Assembly (NCBI GenBank): GCA_948144175.1
Contig: CANXME010002577.1
Location: 119,955-183,954, forward strand
DNA: 64,000 nt
Reading direction: 5' to 3'
Source: Closterium sp. NIES-65
Lineage: Eukaryota > Streptophyta > Zygnematophyceae > Desmidiales > Closteriaceae
Part shown: positions 8,801 through 23,200 of the stretch, piece after piece
How positions within the stretch are numbered: the stretch's first letter is position 1
How the letters are laid out: the number at the start of each line of letters is the position of its first letter
The notes under the pieces: generated by a model
What the model was told of the DNA's origin: nothing
Database searches by the model: none
What the model saw: the letters and a program-made list of their open reading frames with translations, nothing else
Position numbers and translations under genes: made by a program

Positions 8801-11800
8801 ACACGCTAGGCCCTTTTTCTTGCTATTTTGCACACGCTATGCCCTTGTTCTTTTTATTTTGCACACGCTAGGCCCTTGTTGTTGCAATTTTGCACTCGCA
8901 GGACCCTTGTTCTTGCTATTTTGCACATGCTAGGCCCTTGTTCTTGCCATTTTGCACATACTAGGCCCTTGTTCTTGCATTTTTGCACGCGCTAGGCCCT
9001 TGTTCTTGATGTTTTGCACACGCTAGGCCCTTGTTCTTGCAATTTTACACTCGCTAGGCCTTTGTTCTTGCAATTTTGCACACGCTAGGCCCTTGTTCTT
9101 TTTATTTTGCACACGCTAGGCCCCTGTTCTTGCTATTTTGCAGACGCTATGCCCTTGTTCTTTTTATTTTGCACACGCTAGGCCCTTGTTCTTGCAACTT
9201 TGCACACGCAAGACCCTTGTTCTTGCTATTTTGCACACGCAAGGCCCTTGTTCTTGCTATTTTGCACACGCTATGCCCTTGTTCTTTTTATTTTGCACAT
9301 GCTAGGCCCGTGCTCTTGCAATTTTGCACTCGCTAGACCCTTGTTCTTGCTATTTTGCACATGCTAGGCCCTTGTTATTGCCATTTTGCACATACTAGGC
9401 CCTTGTTCTTGCAATTTTGCACACGCTAGGCCCTTGTTCTTACTATTTCGTATATGCTAGGCCCTTGTTCTTGATTTTTTGCACACGCTAGGCCCTTGTT
9501 CTTGCAATTTTGCACTCGCTAGGCCCTTGTTCTTGCAATTTTGCACACGCTAGGCCCTTGTTTTTGCAATTTTGCACACGCTAGGCCATTGTTCTTTTTA
9601 TTTTGCACATGCTAGGCCCGTGTTCATGCAATTTTGCACTCGCTAGATCCTTCCTCTTGCTATTTTGCACATGCTAGGCCCTTGTTCTTGCCATTTTGCA
9701 CATACTAGGCCCTTGTTCTTGCAATTTTGCACACGCTAGGCCCTTGTTCTTACTATTTCGTGAATGCTAGGCCCTTGTTCTTGCAATTTTGCATTCGCTA
9801 GGCCCTTGTTCTTTTTATTTTGCACACGCTAGGCCCCTGTTCTTGCTATTTTGCAGACGCTATGCCCTTGTTCTTTTTATTTTGCACACGCTAGGCCCTT
9901 GTTCTTGCAACTTTGCACACGCAAGACCCTTGTTCTTGCTATTTTGCACACGCAAGGCCCTTGTTCTTGCTATTTTGCACACGCTATGCCCTTGTTCTTT
10001 TTATTTTGCACATGCTAGGCCCGTGCTCTTGCAATTTTGCACTCGCTAGACCCTTGTTCTTGCTATTTTGCACATGCTAGGCCCTTGTTATTGCCATTTT
10101 GCACATACTAGGCCCTTGTTCTTGCAATTTTGCACACGCTAGGCCCTTGTTCTTACTATTTCGTATATGCTAGGCCCTTGTTCTTGATTTTTTGCACACG
10201 CTAGGCCCTTGTTCTTGCAATTTTGCACTCGCTAGGCCCTTGTTCTTGCAATTTTGCACACGCTAGGCCCTTGTTTTTGCAATTTTGCACACGCTAGGCC
10301 ATTGTTCTTTTTATTTTGCACATGCTAGGCCCGTGTTCATGCAATTTTGCACTCGCTAGATCCTTCCTCTTGCTATTTTGCACATGCTAGGCCCTTGTTC
10401 TTGCCATTTTGCACATACTAGGCCCTTGTTCTTGCAATTTTGCACACGCTAGGCCCTTGTTCTTACTATTTCGTGAATGCTAGGCCCTTGTTCTTGCAAT
10501 TTTGCATTCGCTAGGCCCTTGTTCTTTTTATTTTGCACACGCTAGGCCCTTGTTCTTTCTGTTTTGCACACGCTAGGCCCTTGTTCTTTTTATTTTTCAC
10601 ACGATAGGCCCTTGTTCTTGTTATTTTGCACACGCTATGCCTTCGTTCTTTTTATTTTGCACACGCTAGGCCCTTGTTCTTGCAATTTTGAACTCGCAGG
10701 ACCCTTGTTCTTCCTATTTTGCACATGCTAGGCCCTTGTTCTTGCCATTTTGCACATACTAGGCCCTTGTTCTTTCAATTTTGCACACGCTAGGCCCTTG
10801 TTCTTTTTTTTTTTGCACACGCTAGGCCCTTGTTCATTTTATTTTGCACATGCTAGGCCCGTGTTCTTGCTATTTTGCACACGCTATGCCCTTGTTCTTT
10901 TTATTTTGCACATGCTAGGCCTTTGTTCTTGCAACTTTGCATACGCAAGACCCTTGTTTTTGCTATTTTGCACACACAAGGCCCTTGTTCTTGCTATTTT
11001 GCACACGCTATGCCTTTGTTCTTTCTATTTTGCACATGCTAGGCCCGTGTTCTTGCAATTTTGCACTCGCTAGACCCTTGTTCTTGCTATTTTGCACATG
11101 CTAGGCCCTTGTTCTTGCCATTTTACACACGCTAGGCCCTTGTTCTTGCAATTTTGCACACGCTAGGCCCTTGTTCTTACTATTTCGTGAATGCTAGGCC
11201 CTTGTTCATGATTTTTTGCACACGCTAGGCCCTTGTTCTTGCAATTTTGCACTCGCTAGGCCCTTGTTCTTGCAATTTTGCACACGCTAGGCCCTTGTTT
11301 TTGCAATTTTGCACACCCTAGGCCATTGTTCTTTTTTTTTTTGCACACGCTAGGCCCTTTTTCTTGCTATTTTGCACACGCTATGCCCTTGTTCTTTTTA
11401 TTTTGCACACGCTAGGCCCTTGTTCTTGCAATTTTGCACTCGCAGGACCCTTGTTCTTGCTATTTTGCACATGCTAGGCCCTTGTTCTTGCCATTTTGCA
11501 CATACTAGGCCCTTGTTCTTGCATTTTTGCACGCGCTAGGCCCTTGTTCTTGATGTTTTGCACACGCTAGGCCCTTGTTCTTGCAATTTTGCACTCGCTA
11601 GGCCTTTGTTCTTGCAATTTTGCACACGCTAGGCCCTTGTTCTTTATATTTTGCACACGCTAGGCCCCTGTTCTTGCTATTTTGCACACGCTAGGCCCTT
11701 GTTCTTGCAACTTTGCACACCCAAGACCCTTGTTCTTGCTATTTTGCACACGCAAGGCCCTTGTTCTTGCTATTTTGCACACGCTATGCCCTTGTTCTTT

Positions 11801-14094
11801 TTTTTTTGCACATGCTAGGCCCGTGCTCTTCCAATTTTGCACTCGCTAGACCCTTGTTCTTGCTATTTTGCACATGCTAGGCCCTTGTTATTGCCATTTT
11901 GCACATACTAGGCCCTTATTCTTGCAATTTTGCACACGCTAGGCCCTTGTTCTTACTATTTTGTGAATGCTAGGCCCTTGTTCTTGATTTTTTGCACACG
12001 CTAGGCCCTTGTTCTTGCAATTTTGCATTCGCTAGGCCCTTGTTCTTGCAATTTTGCACACACTAGGCCCTTGTTCATGCAATTTTGCACACACTATGCC
12101 CTTGTTCTTGCAAAAATGCACACGCTAGGCCCTTTTTCTTGCTATTTTGCACACGCCAGGCCCTTGTTCTTGCAATTTTGCACTCGCTATACAATTGTTC
12201 TTGCTAATTTGCACACGCTAGGCCCTTGTTCTTGCCATTTTGCACACGTTAGGCCCTTGTTCTTGCAATTTTGCACATGCTAGGCCCTTGTTCTTGCAAG
12301 TTTGCACATGCTAGGTCCTTGTTCTTGCAATTTTGTATACGCTAGGCCCTGTTCTTGCAATTTTGCATACGCTAGGCTCTTGTTCTTGCAATTTTGCACA
12401 CGCTAGGCCCTTGTTCTTACTATTTCATGAATGCTAGGCCCTTGTTCTTGATTTGTTTCACACGCTAGGCCCTTGTTCTTGCAATTTTGCATTTGCTAGG
12501 CCCTTGTTCTTTTTATTTTGCACACGCTAGGCCCTTGTTCTTTCTGTTTTGCACACGCTAGGCCCTTGTTCTTTTTATTTTGCACACGATAGGCCCTTGT
12601 TCTTGCTATTTTGCACACGCTATGCCTTCGTTCTTTTTATTTTGCACACGCTAGGCCCTTGTTCTTGCAATTTTGAACTCGCAGGACCCTTGTTCTTCCT
12701 ATTTTGCACATGCTAGGCCCTTGTTCTTGCCATTTTGCACATACTAGGCCCTTGTTCTTTCAATTTTGCACACGCTAGGCCCTTGTTCATTTTTTTTTGC
12801 ACATGCTAGGCCCGTGTTCTTGCTATTTTGCACACGCTATGCCCTTGTTCTTTTTATTTTGCACATGCTAGGCCTTTGTTCTTGCAACTTTGCATACGCA
12901 AGACCCTTGTTCTTGCTATTTTGCACACGCAAGGCCCTTGTTCTTGCTATTTTGCACATGCTATGCCTTTGTTCTTTCTATTTTGCATATGCTAGGCCCG
13001 TGTTCTTGCAATTTTGCACTCGCTAGACCTTTGTTCTTGCTATTTTGCACATGCTAGGCCCTTGTTCTTGCCATTTTGCACACGCTAGGCCCTTGTTCTT
13101 GCAATTTTGCACACGCTAGGCCCTTGTTCTTACTATTTCGTGAATGCTAGGCCCTTGTTCATGATTTTTTGCACACGCTAGGCCCTTGTTCTTGCAATTT
13201 TGCACTCGCTAGGCCCTTGTTCTTGCAATTTTGCACACGCTAGGCCCTTGTTTTTGCAATTTTGCACACGCTAGGCCATTGTTCTTTTTTTTTTTGCACA
13301 CGCTAGGCCCTTTTTCTTGCTATTTTGCACACGCTATGCCCTTGTTCTTTTTATTTTGCACACGCTAGGCCCTTGTTGTTGCAATTTTGCACTCGCAGGA
13401 CCCTTGTTCTTGCTATTTTGCACATGCTAGGCCCTTGTTCTTGCCATTTTGCACATACTAGGCCCTTGTTCTTGCATTTTTGCACGCGCTAGGCCCTTGT
13501 TCTTGATGTTTTGCACACGCTAGGCCCTTGTTCTTGCAATTTTACACTCGCTAGGCCTTTGTTCTTGCAATTTTGCACACGCTAGGCCCTTGTTCTTTTT
13601 ATTTTGCACACGCTAGGCCCCTGTTCTTGCTATTTTGCAGACGCTATGCCCTTGTTCTTTTTATTTTGCACACGCTAGGCCCTTGTTCTTGCAACTTTGC
13701 ACACGCAAGACCCTTGTTCTTGCTATTTTGCACACGCAAGGCCCTTGTTCTTGCTATTTTGCACACGCTATGCCCTTGTTCTTTTTATTTTGCACATGCT
13801 AGGCCCGTGCTCTTGCAATTTTGCACTCGCTAGACCCTTGTTCTTGCTATTTTGCACATGCTAGGCCCTTGTTATTGCCATTTTGCACATACTAGGCCCT
13901 TGTTCTTGCAATTTTGCACACGCTAGGCCCTTGTTCTTACTATTTCGTATATGCTAGGCCCTTGTTCTTGATTTTTTGCACACGCTAGGCCCTTGTTCTT
14001 GCAATTTTGCACTCGCTAGGCCCTTGTTCTTGCAATTTTGCACACGCTAGGCCCTTGTTTTTGCAATTTTGCACACGCTAGGCCATTGTTCTTT
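5806..14094 (+). repeat. Segmental duplication in satellite A, offset 4497 bp
   Basis: About 3.8 kb from 5806 to 9597 reappears at 10303 to 14094. Matching landmarks at a constant offset of 4497 bp include the monomer runs starting at 6253, 7526, 8269 and 9076, which recur at 10750, 12023, 12766 and 13573. The rare variants AGATCCTTCCTCTTG, ATTTCGTATATGC and GCAAAAATGC are carried in both copies. The left edge lies near 5806, where the sequences differ upstream, and the right edge near 9597/14094, where TTTTTATTTT in one copy faces a T run in the other. 4497 is 145 monomers plus 2 bp. Confidence 0.85.
9085..10515 (+). repeat. 713-bp tandem duplication inside the larger duplication
   Basis: The block from about 9085 to 9800 is repeated at about 9798 to 10515 with an offset of 713 bp, exactly 23 monomers. 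Shared markers are TTTTGCAGACGC, ATTTCGTATATGC and GTGTTCATGC followed by AGATCCTTCCTC. It sits between the two arms of the 4497-bp duplication and appears to account for the extra length there. Edges are approximate. Confidence 0.8.
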
Positions 14095-16700
14095 TTTTTT
14101 TTGCACACGCTAGGCCCTTTTTCTTGCTATTTTGCACACGCTATGCCCTTGTTCTTATTATTTTGCACACGCTAGGCCCTTGTTCTTGCAATTTTGCACT
14201 CGCACGACCCTTGTTCTTGCTATTTTGCACATGCTAGGCCCTTGTTCTTGCCATTTTGCACATACTAGGCCCTTGTTCTTGCATTTTTGCACGCGCTAGG
14301 CCCTTGTTCTTGATGTTTTGCACACGCTAGGCCCTTGTTCTTGCAATTTTGCACTCTCTATGCCTTTGTTCTTGCAATTTTGCACACGCTAGGCCCTTGT
14401 TCTTTTTATTTTGCACACGCTAGGCCCCTGTTCTTGCTATTTTGCACACGCTAGGCCCTTGTTCTTGCAACTTTGCACACGCAAGACCCTCGTTCTTGCT
14501 ATTTTGCACACGCAAGGCCCTTGTTCTTGCTATTTTGCACACGCTATGCCCTTGTTCTTTTTATTTTGCACATGCTAGGCCCGTGCTCTTGCAATTTTGC
14601 ACTCGCTAGACCCTTGTTCTTGCTATTTTGCACATGCTAGGCCCTTGTTATTGCCATTTTGTTCATACTAGGCCCTTATTCTTGCAATTTTGCACACGCT
14701 AGGCCCTTGTTCTTACTATTTTGTGAATGCTAGGCCCTTGTTCTTGATTTTTTGCACACGCTAGGCCCTTGTTCTTGCAATTTTGCATTCGCTAGGCCCT
14801 TGTTCTTGCAATTTTGCACACACTAGGCCCTTGTTCATGCAATTTTGCACACGCTATGCCCTTGTTCTTGCAAAAATGCACACGCTAGGCCCTTTTTCTT
14901 GCTATTTTGCACACGCCAGGCCCTTGTTCTTGCAATTTTGCACTCGCTATACAATTGTCCTTGCTAATTTGCACACGCTAGGCCCTTGTTCTTGCCATTT
15001 TGCACACGTTAGGCCCTTGTTCTTGCAATTTTGCACATGCTAGGCCCTTGTTCTTGCAAGTTTGCACATGCTAGGTCCTTGTTCTTGCAATTTTGTATAC
15101 GCTAGGCCCTGTTCTTGCAATTTTGCATACGCTAGGCTCTTGTTCTTGCAATTTTGCACACGCTAGGCCCTTGTTCTTACTATTTCATGAATGCTAGGCC
15201 CTTGTTCTTGATTTGTTTCACACGCTAGGCCCTTGTTCTTGCAATTTTGCATTTGCTAGGCCCTTGTTCTTTTTATTTTGCACACGCTAGGCCCTTGTTC
15301 TTTCTGTTTTGCACACGCTAGGCCCTTGTTCTTTTTATTTTGCACACGATAGGCCCTTGTTCTTGCTATTTTGCACACGCTATGCCTTCGTTCTTTTTAT
15401 TTTGCACACGCTAGGCCTTTGTTCTTGCAATTTTGAACTCGCAGGACCCTTGTTCTTCCTATTTTGCACATGCTAGGCCCTTGTTCTTGCCATTTTGCAC
15501 ATACTAGGCCCTTGTTCTTTCAATTGTGCACACGCTAGGCCCTTGTTCATTTTTTTTTGCACATGCTAGGCCCGTGTTCTTGCTATTTTGCACACGCTAT
15601 GCCCTTGTTCTTTTTATTTTGCACATGCTAGGCCTTTGTTCTTGCAACTTTGCATACGCAAGACCCTTGTTCTTGCTATTTTGTACACGCAAGGCCCTTG
15701 TTCTTGCTATTTTGCACATGCTATGCCTTTGTTCTTTCTATTTTGCATATGCTAGGCCCGTCTTCTTGCAATTTTGCACTCGCTAGACCTTTGTTCTTGC
15801 TATTTTGCACATGCTAGGCCCTTGTTCTTGCCATTTTGCACACGCTAGGCCCTTGTTCTTGCAATTTTGCACACGCTAGGCCCTTGTTCTTACTATTTCG
15901 TGAATGCTAGGTCCTTGTTCATGATTTTTTGCACACGCTAGGCCCTTGTTCTTGCAATTTTGCACTCGCTAGGCCCTTGTTCTTGCAATTTTGCACACGC
16001 TAGGCCCTTGTTTTTGCAATTTTGCACACGCTAGGCCATTGTTCTTTTTTTTTTTTGCACACGCTAGGCCCTTTTTCTTGCTATTTTGCACACGCTATGC
16101 CCTTGTTCTTTATATTTTGCACACGCTAGGCCCTTGTTCTTGCAATTTTGCACTCGCAGGACCCTTGTTCTTGCTATTTTGCACATGCTAGGCCCTTGTT
16201 CTTGCCATTTTGCACATGCTAGGCCCTTGTTCTTGCATTTTTGCACGCGCTAGGCCCTTGTTCTTGATGTTTTGCACACGCTAGGCCCTTGTTCTTGCAA
16301 TTTTACACTCGCTAGGCCTTTGTTCTTGCAATTTTGCACACGCTAGGCCCTTGTTCTTTTTATTTTGCACACGCTAGGCCCCTGTTCTTGCTATTTTGCA
16401 GACGCTATGCCCTTGTTCTTTTTATTTTGCACACGCTAGGCCCTTGTTCTTGCAACTTTGCACACGCAAGACCCTTGTTCTTGCTATTTTGCACACGCAA
16501 GGCCCTTGTTCTTGCTATTTTGCACACGCTATGCCCTTGTTCTTTTTATTTTGCACATGCTAGGCCCGTGCTATTGCAATTTTGCACTCGCTAGACCCTT
16601 GTTCTTGCTATTTTGCACATGCTAGGCCCTTGTTATTGCCATTTTGCACATACTAGGCCCTTGTTCTTGCAATTTTGCACACGCTAGGCCCTTGTTCTTA
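11220..16700 (+). repeat. Tandem duplication in satellite A, offset 2760 bp
   Basis: About 2.7 kb from 11220 to 13940 recurs at 13980 to 16700. The runs starting at 12023, 12766 and 13573 reappear at 14783, 15526 and 16334, with an offset of 2760 bp rising to 2761 after one inserted T. 2760 is 89 monomers plus 1 bp. The block overlaps the second copy of the 4497-bp duplication, so the two events are nested. Edges are approximate because the monomers on either side are themselves similar. Confidence 0.8.
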
Positions 16701-19700
16701 CTATTTCGTGAATGCTAGGCCCTTGTTCTTGATTTTTTGCACACGCTAGGCCCTTGTTCTTGCAATTTTGCATTCGCTAGGCCCTTGTTCTTGCAATTTT
16801 GCACACACTAGGCCCTTGTTCATGCAATTTTGCACACGCTATGCCCTTGTTCTTGCAAAAATGCACACGCTAGGCCCTTTTTCTTGCTATTTTGCACACG
16901 CCAGGCCCTTGTTCTTGCAATTTTGCACTCGCTATACACTTGTTCTTGCTAATTTGCACACGCTAGGCCCTTGTTCTTGCCATTTTGCACAAGTTAGGCC
17001 CTTGTTCTTGCAATTTTGCACATGCTAGGCCCTTGTTCTTGCAAGTTTGCACATGCTAGGTCCTTGTTCTTGCAATTTTGTATACGCTAGGCCCTGTTCT
17101 TGCAATTTTGCATACGCTAGGCTCTTGTTCTTGCTATTTTGCACACGCTAAGCCCTTATTCTTGCTATTTTTAACCCGCTAGGCCCTTGTTCTTGCTATT
17201 TTGCACACGCTAGGCCCTTGTTCTTGCTATTTTGCACACGCTAGGCCCTTGTTATTGCTATTTTGCACACGCTAGGCCTTTGTTCTTGCTATTTTACACA
17301 CGCTAGGCCCTTGTTCTTGCTATTTTGCACACGCTAGGCCCTTGTTCTTGCTATTTTGCACACGCTAGGCCCTTGTTCTTGCAATTTTGCACACGCTAGG
17401 CCCTTGTTTTTGCAATTTTGCACACGCTAGGCCATTGTTTTTTTTATTTTTGCACACGCTAGGCCCTTTTACTTGCTATTTTGCACACGCTATGCCCTTG
17501 TTCTTTTTATTTTGCACACGCTAGGCCCTTGTTCTTGCAATTTTGCACTCGCAGGACCCTTGTTCTTGCTATTTTGCACATGCTAGGCCCTTGTTCTTGC
17601 CATTTTGCACATACTAGGCCCTTGTTCTTGCATTTTTGCACGCGCTAGGCCCTTCTTCTTGATGTTTTGCACACGCTAGGCCCTTCTTCTTGCAATTTTG
17701 CACTCGCTAGGCCTTTGTTCTTGCAATTTTGCACACGCTAGGCCCTTGTTCTTTTTATTTTGCACACGCTAGGCCCCTGTTCTTGCTATTTTGCAGACGC
17801 TATGCCCTTGTTCTTTTTATTTTGCACACGCTAGGCCCTTGTTCTTGCAACTTTGCACACGCAAGACCCTTGTTCTTGCTATTTTGCACACGCAAGGCCC
17901 TTGTTCTTGCTATTTTGCACACGCTATGCCCTTGTTCTTTTTATTTTGCACATACTAGGCCCGTGCTCTTGCAATTTTGCACTCGCTAGACCCTTGTTCT
18001 TGCTATTTTGCACATGCTAGGCCCTTGTTATTGCCATTTTGCACATACTAGGCCCTTGTTCTTGCAATTTTGCACACGCTAGGCCCTTGTTCTTACTATT
18101 TCGTGAATGCTAGGCCCTTGTTCTTGATTTTTTGCACACGCTAGGCCCTTGTTCTTGCAATTTTGCATTCGCTAGGCCCTTGTTCTTGCAATTTTGCACA
18201 CACTAGGCCCTTGTTCATGCAATTTTGCACACGCTATGCCCTTGTTCTTGCAAAAATGCACACGCTAGGCCCTTTTTCTTGATATTTTGCACACGCCAGG
18301 CCATTGTTCTTGCAATTTTGCACTCGCTATACACTTGTTCTTGCTAATTTGCACACGCTAGGCCCTTGTTCTTGCCATTTTGCACACGTTAGGCCCTTGT
18401 TCTTGCAATTTTGCACATGCTAGGCCCTTGTTCTTGCAAGTTTGCACATGCTAGGTCCTTGTTCTTGCAATTTTGTATACGCTAGGCCCTGTTCTTGCAA
18501 TTTTGCATACGCTAGGCTCTTGTTCTTGCTATTTTGCACACGCTAAGCCCTTATTCTTGCTATTTTTAACCCGCTAGGCCCTTGTTCTTGCTATTTTGCA
18601 CACGCTAGGCCTTTGTTCTTGCTATTTTGCACACGCTAGGCCCTTGTTATTGCTATTTTGCACACGCTAGGCCTTTGTTCTTGCTATTTTACACACGCTA
18701 GGCCCTTGTTCTTGCTATTTTGCACACGCTAGGCCCTTGTTCTTGCTATTTTGCACACGCTAGGCCCTTGTTCTTTTTTTTTTGCACACGCTAGGCCCTT
18801 GTTCTTTTTATTTTGCACACGCTAGGCCCTTGTTTTTGCAATTTTGCACACGCTAGGCCATTGTTCTTTTTTTTTTTGCACACGCTAGGCCCTTTTTCTT
18901 GCTATTTTGCACACGCTATGCCCTTGTTCTTTTTATTTTGCACACGCTAGGCCCTTGTTCTTGCAATTTTGCACTCGCAGGACCCTTGTTCTTGCTATTT
19001 TGCACATGCTAGGCCCTTGTTCTTGCCATTTTGCACATACTAGGCCCTTGTTCTTGCATTTTTGCACGCGCTAGGCCCTTCTTCTTGATGTTTTGCACAC
19101 GCTAGACCCTTCTTCTTGCAATTTTGCACTCGCTAGGCCTTTGTTCTTGCAATTTTGCACACGCTAGGCCCTTGTTCTTTTTATTTTGCACACGCTAGGC
19201 CCCTGTTCTTGCTATTTTGCAGACGCTATGCCCTTGTTCTTTTTATTTTGCACACGCTAGGCCCTTGTTCTTGCAACTTTGCACACGCAAGACCCTTGTT
19301 CTTGCTATTTTGCACACGCAAGGCCCTTGTTCTTGCTATTTTGAACACGCTATGCCCTTGTTCTTTTTATTTTGCACATGCTAGGCCCGTGCTCTTGCAA
19401 TTTTGCACTCGCTAGACCCTTGTTCTTGCTATTTTGCACATGCTAGGCCCTTGTTATTGCCATTTTGCACATACTAGGCCCTTGTTCTTGCAATTTTGCA
19501 CACGCTAGGCCCTTGTTCTTACTATTTCGTGAATGCTAGGCCCTTGTTCTTGATTTTTTGCACACGCTAGGCCCTTGTTCTTGCAATTTTGCATTCGCTA
19601 GGCCCTTGTTCTTGCAATTTTGCACACACTAGGCCCTTCTTCATGCAATTTTGCACACGCTATGCCCTTGTTCTTGCAAAAATGCACACGCTAGGCCCTT

Positions 19701-20260
19701 TTTCTTGCTATTTTGCACACACCAGGCCCTTGTTCTTGCAATTTTGCACTCGCTATACACTTGTTCTTGCTAATTTGCACACGCTAGGCCCTTGTTCTTG
19801 CCATTTTGCACACGTTAGGCCCTTGTTCTTGCAATTTTGCACATGCTAGGCCCTTGTTCTTGCAAGTTTGCACATGCTAGGTCCTTGTTCTTGCAATTTT
19901 GTATACGCTAGGCCCTGTTCTTGCAATTTTGCATACGCTAGGCTCTTGTTCTTGCTATTTTGCACACGCTAAGCCCTTATTCTTGCTATTTTTAACCCGC
20001 TAGGCCCTTGTTCTTGCTATTTTGCACACGCTAGGCCCTTGTTCTTGCTATTTTGCACACGCTAGGCCCTTGTTATTGCTATTTTGCACACGCTAGGCCT
20101 TTGTTCTTGCTATTTTACACACGCTAGGCCCTTGTTCTTGCTATTTTGCACACGCTAGGCCCTTGTTCTTGCTATTTTGCACACGCTAGGCCCTTGTTCT
20201 TTTTTTTTTGCACACGCTAGGCCTTTGTTCTTTTTATTTTGCACACGCTAGGCCCTTGTT
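16334..20260 (+). repeat. Higher-order repeat of about 1.4 kb, nearly three copies
   Basis: Copies begin near 16334, 17729 and 19155, with periods of 1395 bp (45 monomers) and 1426 bp (46 monomers). The extra monomer marks a one-unit gain. Rare markers recur once per copy: TTGCAAAAATGCACACG, the TTCATGC run at 16821, 18216 and 19642, and CGCTAAGCCCTTATTC. The third copy is incomplete and stops resembling the others around 20260. Confidence 0.85.
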
Positions 20261-23200
20261 CTTGCTATTTTGCACACGCTAGGCCCTTGTTCTTACTATT
20301 TCGTGAATGCTAGGCCCTTGTTCATGATTTTTTGCACACGCTAGGCCCTTGTTCTTGCAATTTTGCACACGCAAGACCCTTGTTCATGCAATTTTGCACA
20401 CGCTAGGCCCTTCTTCTTGCTATTTTGCACACGCTAGGCCCATGTTCTTTTTATTTTGCACACGCTAGGCCCTTGTTCTTTTTATTTTGCACACGCTAGG
20501 CTCTTGTTCTTGATATTTTGCACACGCTATGCCCTTGTTCTTTTTATTCTGCACTCGCTAGGCCCTTGTTCTTGCAATTTTGCACTCGCTAGACCCTTGT
20601 TCTTGCTATTTTGCACACGCTAGGCCCTTGTTCTTGCCATTTTGCACATACTAGGCCCTTGTTCTTGCAATTTTGCACATGCTAGGCCCTTGCTCTTGCA
20701 ATTTTGCACTCGCTAGGCCCTTGTTCTTGATTTTTTGCACACGCTAGGCCCTTGCTCTTGCAATTTTGCACATGCTAGGACCTTGTTCTTGCAATTTTTC
20801 ACACGCTAGGCCCTTGTTCTTTTTAATTTGCACACGCTAGGCCCTTGTTCTTTTTATTTTGCACACGCTAGGCCCTTGTTCTTGCAATTTTGCACAACCT
20901 AGGCCCTTGTTCTTTTTTTTTTTTGCACACGCTATGCCCTTGTTCTTGCTATTTTGCACACGCTATGCCCTTGTTCTTTTTATTTTGCACACGCTAGGCC
21001 CTTGTTCTTGCTATTTTGCACACGCTTGGCCCTTGTTTTTGCTTTTTTGCACACGCTAGGCCCTTGTTCTTGCCATTTTGCACACGGTAGGCCCTTGTTC
21101 TTGCAATTTTGCACACGCTAGGCCTTTGTTCTTTCTATTTTGCACACGCTAGGCCCTTGTTCTTGCCATTTTGCACATACTAGGCCCTTGTTCTTGCAAT
21201 TTTGCACGCGCTAGGCCCTTGTTCTTGATTTTTTGCACACGGTAGGCCCTTGTTCTTGCAATTTTGCACACGGTAGGCCCTTGTTCTTGCTATTTTGCAC
21301 ACGTTAGGCCCTTGTTCTTGCAATTTTGCACACGCTAGGCCCTTGTTCTTGCAAGTTTGCACACGTTAGGCCCATGTTCTTGCATTTTTGTACACGCTAG
21401 GCCCTTGTTCTTGCAATTTTGCATACGCTAGGCTCTTGTTCTTGCTATTTTGCACACGCTAGGCCCTTTTTCTTGCTATTTTTAACACGCTAGGCCCTTG
21501 TTCTTGCTATTTTGCACACGCTAGGCCCTTGCTCTTGCTATTTTGCACACGCGAGGCCCTTGTTATTGCTATTTTGAACATGCTAGGCCCTTGTTCTTGC
21601 TATTTTGTACACGCTAGGCCCTTGTTCTTTATATTTTGCACACGCTAGACCCTTCTTCTTTTTATTTTGCACACGCTAGGCCCTTGTTCCTGCAATTTTG
21701 CACACGCTAGGCCTTTGTTCTTTCTATTTTGCACACGCTAGGCCCTTGTTCTTGCCATTTTGCACATACTAGGCCCTTCTTCTTGCAATTTTGCACGCGC
21801 TAGGCCCTTGTTCTTGATTTTTTGCACATGCTAGGCCCTTGTTCTTGCAATTTTGCACTCGCTAGGCCTTTGTTCTTGCAATTTTGCACACGCTATGCCC
21901 TTGTTCTTTTTTTTTTTGCACACGCTAGGCCCTTGTTCTTGCTATTTTGCACACCCTATGCCCTTGTTCTTTTTATTTTGCATACGCTAGGCCCTTGTTC
22001 TTGCAACTTTGCACACGCAAGACCCTTGTTCTTGCTATTTTGCACACGTAAGGCCCTTGTTCTTGCTATTCTGCACACGCTATGCCCTTGTTCTTTTTAT
22101 TTTGCACATGCTAGGCCCGTTTTCTTGCAATTTTGCACTCGCTAGACCCTTGTTCTTGCTATTTTGCACATGCTAGGCCCTTGTTCTTGCCATTTTGCAC
22201 ATACTAGGCCCTTGTTCTTGCAATTTTGCACACGCTAGGCCCTTGTTCTTATAATTTTGTGAATGCTAGGCCCTTGTTCTTGAATTTTTGCACACGCTAG
22301 GCCCTTGTTCTTGCAATTTTGCACTCGCTAGGCCCTTGTTCTTGCAATTTTGCACACGCTAGGCCCTTGTACTTGCAATTTTGCACACGCGAGGCCCTTG
22401 TTCTTTTTTTTTTTGCACACGCTAGGCCTTTGTTCATTTGATTTTGCACACGCTAGGCCCTTGTTCTTGCTATTTTGCACATGCTATGCCCTTGTTCTTT
22501 TTTTTTGCACACGCTAGGCCCTTTTTCTTGCAATTTTGGACACGCAAGACCCTTGTTCTTGCTTTTTTGCACATGCTAGGCCCTTGCTCTTGCAATTTTG
22601 CACACGCTAGGCCCTTGTTCTTGCTATTTTGCACACGCTAGGCCCTTGTTCTTTTTATTTTGTACACGATAGGCTCTTGTTCTTTTTATTTTGCACACGC
22701 TAGGCCCTTGTTCTTGCTATTTTGCAAACGCTATGCCCTTGTTCCTTTTATTCTGCTAACGTTAGGCCCTTGTTCTTGCAATCTTGCACTCGCTAGACCC
22801 TTGTTCTTGCTATTTTGCACACGCTAGGATCTTGTTCTTGCCATTTTGCACATACTAGGCCCTTGTTCTTGCAATTTTGCACATGCTAGGCCCTTGTTGT
22901 TGCAATTTTGCACACGCTAGGCCCTTGTTCTTGATTTTTTTGCACACGCTAGGCTCTTGCTCTTGCAATTTTGCACATGCTAGGCTCTTGTTCTTGCAAT
23001 TTTTAACACGCTAGGCCCTTTTTCTTTTTAATTTGCACACGCTAGGCCCTTGTTCTTTTTATTTTGCACACGCTAGGCCCTTGTTCTTGCAATTTTGCAC
23101 ACGCTAGGCCCTTATTCTTTTTTTTTTTTGCACACGCTAGGCCCTTGTTCTTTTTATTTTGCACCAGCTAGGCCCTTGTTCTTGCTATTTTGCACACGCT

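Noticed and set aside
9076..9336. Repeated 86-codon frames in satellite A (for example 9076, 13573, 16334, 17729, 19155)
   Set aside because: They start at TTG within TTTTGCAC and end at the TAG of GCTAGG. Their similarity to each other reflects DNA duplication, and they keep no sign of protein-level constraint.
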